DNA from: JAPOUP01 sp965221405
GTDB taxonomy: Bacteria > Pseudomonadota > Alphaproteobacteria > Rhodobacterales > Rhodobacteraceae
Direction: 5' to 3'
Length of the DNA stretch: 64,000 bases
NCBI GenBank assembly: GCA_965221405.1
Contig: CBDCSE010000002.1
Coordinates: 2,046,001 to 2,110,000 of the forward strand
Both the position numbers and the translations under genes were made by a program. This document shows positions 62,544-64,000 of the stretch, one piece after another (position 1 is the stretch's first letter; each line of letters opens with the position of its first letter). The notes beneath the pieces are model-generated. The model was not told the origin of the DNA. It ran no database searches and saw only the letters and a list, made by a program, of their open reading frames with translations.

Positions 62544-63959
62544 TCAGCCGTCACGCTCCAGAAGTCCGCATTTGCGGAGTTTCAGATACAGGCTCTGCCG
62601 CGAAAGGCCCAGCATCTGCGCCGCCGCGGTGCGGTTGTTGCCCGTCAGCTCGACAGCCGCTCCGATGCACATCCGCTCAACGACGTCATTGGTTTCGGCG
62701 ACAATTTCCTTCAGTGTCGCGGACCCCACGAGATCCACGACGTTCTGGTTGGGTGCATCAGTCTGGTTGGCGGCCTGCCTGACGCCGCGCATCGCCTCCA
62801 TACGCCCGATGTCCCTGAACACGAGGCCGACCGCGGGCCTGTCCTGTTCATCCAGGTAGACGGTCGAAATCTCAACTGAACGCTTTGGACCGAATTCGCT
62901 TGACAGACGTGTCGAATAGACCTGCATGCGGCCCAGCCTCAGGGTATTGTCCAGCAGGATCTTGAGATCGACCTGTCCCCGCTGCAGGAAATCGGCCAGA
63001 CTTCTTGATTTAAGCTCCTGGAGGCCGCTTAAGCCAGTCAGATCGAGAAAGGCCTCGTTCACATCCCTGATTATGCCCTTGGGCGTGCAGATGACGATGG
63101 CATCCGTACTCTTCAGGAAGAGCGCGTGCAGGTTCTGGACCAGCCGGCCCGACTCCGTCTTCACGGCGGTGGCAGGCGAAATCCGGCAGAAAAACAGCCT
63201 CTCGCCGACCGTACGGAAGATCTTCGGCACCACATTGACGGCTTCACGCGTCCGGACCGTCTGCAGGGACATCTCGGATTCGAACTCAGATACCGCCACC
63301 GAATACAGCTTCTCGACGAAGTCCCCGTCAGGGAACCCGTCGAACTGCCTCACGAGCGGTGCGCCGACGAGGGATTCCACCGTTGTACCGAACAGCATAG
63401 CCGCAGCCGTGTTGGCATCCCTGACCCGTCCATCCGAGGATAGGAAGACAAGCGCTTCAGCCGTGTTCGCCATAAGCATCCGGTATCGCGCATCGAACTC
63501 TCGCCGCCGTTCGTATCCTTCCTCGAGTGAGATCTGCGCCAGAACAAGCTGCTCCTGTGTCTCGGCGACGGCACGAAGATCATGTCCAACCATCAGAACC
63601 GCCGCGTCCTGCCCGAAAGTGTGGAACGAATAGCGTACCGGGTACTGCCAGTTTCCGCCGTCGGTGTGGTTGAGTTCGACGCGTTTCGGAACATGCCCCT
63701 TGTTTCGCAGTGTGCTGAGCGCCCTGTCGTATTTGGGAATGCTCTCCGATGTCAGGAATTCCCGCATCGACCGCCCGATCCAATCGCCCAGCCGACCGCT
63801 GTCCTCCGACTCACGGTCGATGACGACGGATTCCACCATGCCCTCGGCGGACACGACGAAGGTCAGATCGGAGGCCGCGGCCAGTATGTCATTGAAACAC
63901 TGCGGCGTGATTCCGGGAGCCGACCCGTGGACCAGGCTGTAATGGTCTTCATTGTTCAT
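62544..63959 (-). CDS. ppsR: Photosynthesis gene repressor PpsR/CrtJ
   Basis: A 471-residue regulator with an N-terminal domain, two PAS domains (about 150-260 and 270-385) and a C-terminal Fis-type helix-turn-helix (NNRTAAAQMLGLSRQSLYLKLRK). It binds TGT-N12-ACA sites under oxic conditions and represses bch, crt and puc. The Cys just before the HTH (ERMCIGAAVEL), which takes part in redox control in Rhodobacter, is conserved; the PAS-region Cys (LFFCRIS; VICTPKG) are present too. It lies 60 bp upstream of bchG. Matching operators occur at 42300 and 49351. Confidence 0.96.
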   Translation of the reverse strand: MNNEDHYSLVHGSAPGITPQCFNDILAAASDLTFVVSAEGMVESVVIDRESEDSGRLGDWIGRSMREFLTSESIPKYDRALSTLRNKGHVPKRVELNHTDGGNWQYPVRYSFHTFGQDAAVLMVGHDLRAVAETQEQLVLAQISLEEGYERRREFDARYRMLMANTAEALVFLSSDGRVRDANTAAAMLFGTTVESLVGAPLVRQFDGFPDGDFVEKLYSVAVSEFESEMSLQTVRTREAVNVVPKIFRTVGERLFFCRISPATAVKTESGRLVQNLHALFLKSTDAIVICTPKGIIRDVNEAFLDLTGLSGLQELKSRSLADFLQRGQVDLKILLDNTLRLGRMQVYSTRLSSEFGPKRSVEISTVYLDEQDRPAVGLVFRDIGRMEAMRGVRQAANQTDAPNQNVVDLVGSATLKEIVAETNDVVERMCIGAAVELTGNNRTAAAQMLGLSRQSLYLKLRKCGLLERDG

Positions 63960-64000
63960 TGGCTTATCCCCTCTTTTTCAAGGCCGCGTCGACTGTGCAG

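Overview
The window looks like chromosome of a purple, bacteriochlorophyll-a-making alphaproteobacterium, most likely in or near the Rhodobacterales. The evidence is a spheroidene-series carotenoid gene (crtA), LH2 antenna genes (pucBA), Mg-chelatase subunits, bchO, bchP, bchG, ppsR, a hisS-hisZ-hisG operon and dense ATGA-overlapped operons of moderately high GC. No rRNA or CRISPR array is visible. One tRNA (Arg, CCG) is present.

Layout. 0.1-6.1 kb: a four-gene Yej-type peptide ABC importer. 6.2-14 kb: tRNA-Arg, a D,D-carboxypeptidase with SPOR tail, a HAD phosphatase, clpS, an rsmC-like methyltransferase, an SDR lacking its catalytic Lys, hemF, and dgoK-dgoA (KDPGal pathway). 14.2-17.3 kb: an IS1595-type transposase fused by overlap to a C5-cytosine methyltransferase and a NotI-like endonuclease, which looks like a transposon-borne restriction-modification cassette. 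17.5-18.2 kb: a secreted Calx-beta protein whose signal-peptide region is interrupted by 23 G (poly-C in the coding sense). 18.8-25.7 kb: hisG-hisZ-hisS and dnaE. 26-28 kb: IS debris with one well-bounded IS630 element. 28.3-37.8 kb: xdhABC plus a BMP-type ABC importer, together a purine uptake and oxidation unit. 37.9-42 kb: a decayed accessory patch with a frameshifted ATPase and an AAA15 + DUF4276 pair resembling two-gene anti-phage modules.

42.3-49.4 kb and 59.1-64 kb are photosynthesis gene cluster: crtA-bchI-bchD-bchO on the plus strand, a convergent pucB-pucA-pucC-(unknown) operon, then bchP, a PucC-family transporter, bchG and ppsR on the minus strand. PpsR-type TGT-N12-ACA sites are present before pucB and before crtA. 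PucA has Phe44-Leu45, the residues known from blue-shifted B800-820 (LH3) antennae, and a C-terminal extension of about 69 residues.

Between the two halves (49.4-59.1 kb) lies an insertion-rich stretch. It holds a broken IS1595 transposase, a broken ISAs1 transposase, decayed glpR and glpD, a lower-GC methyltransferase, a heavily decayed IS630 element, and an intact two-gene unit (168-aa protein plus an ImmA/IrrE-like protein without the HExxH motif) that may be an unrecognised toxin-antitoxin or defence module. Single-base frameshifts are common in the accessory parts and absent from the core genes, which argues for real decay rather than poor sequence.
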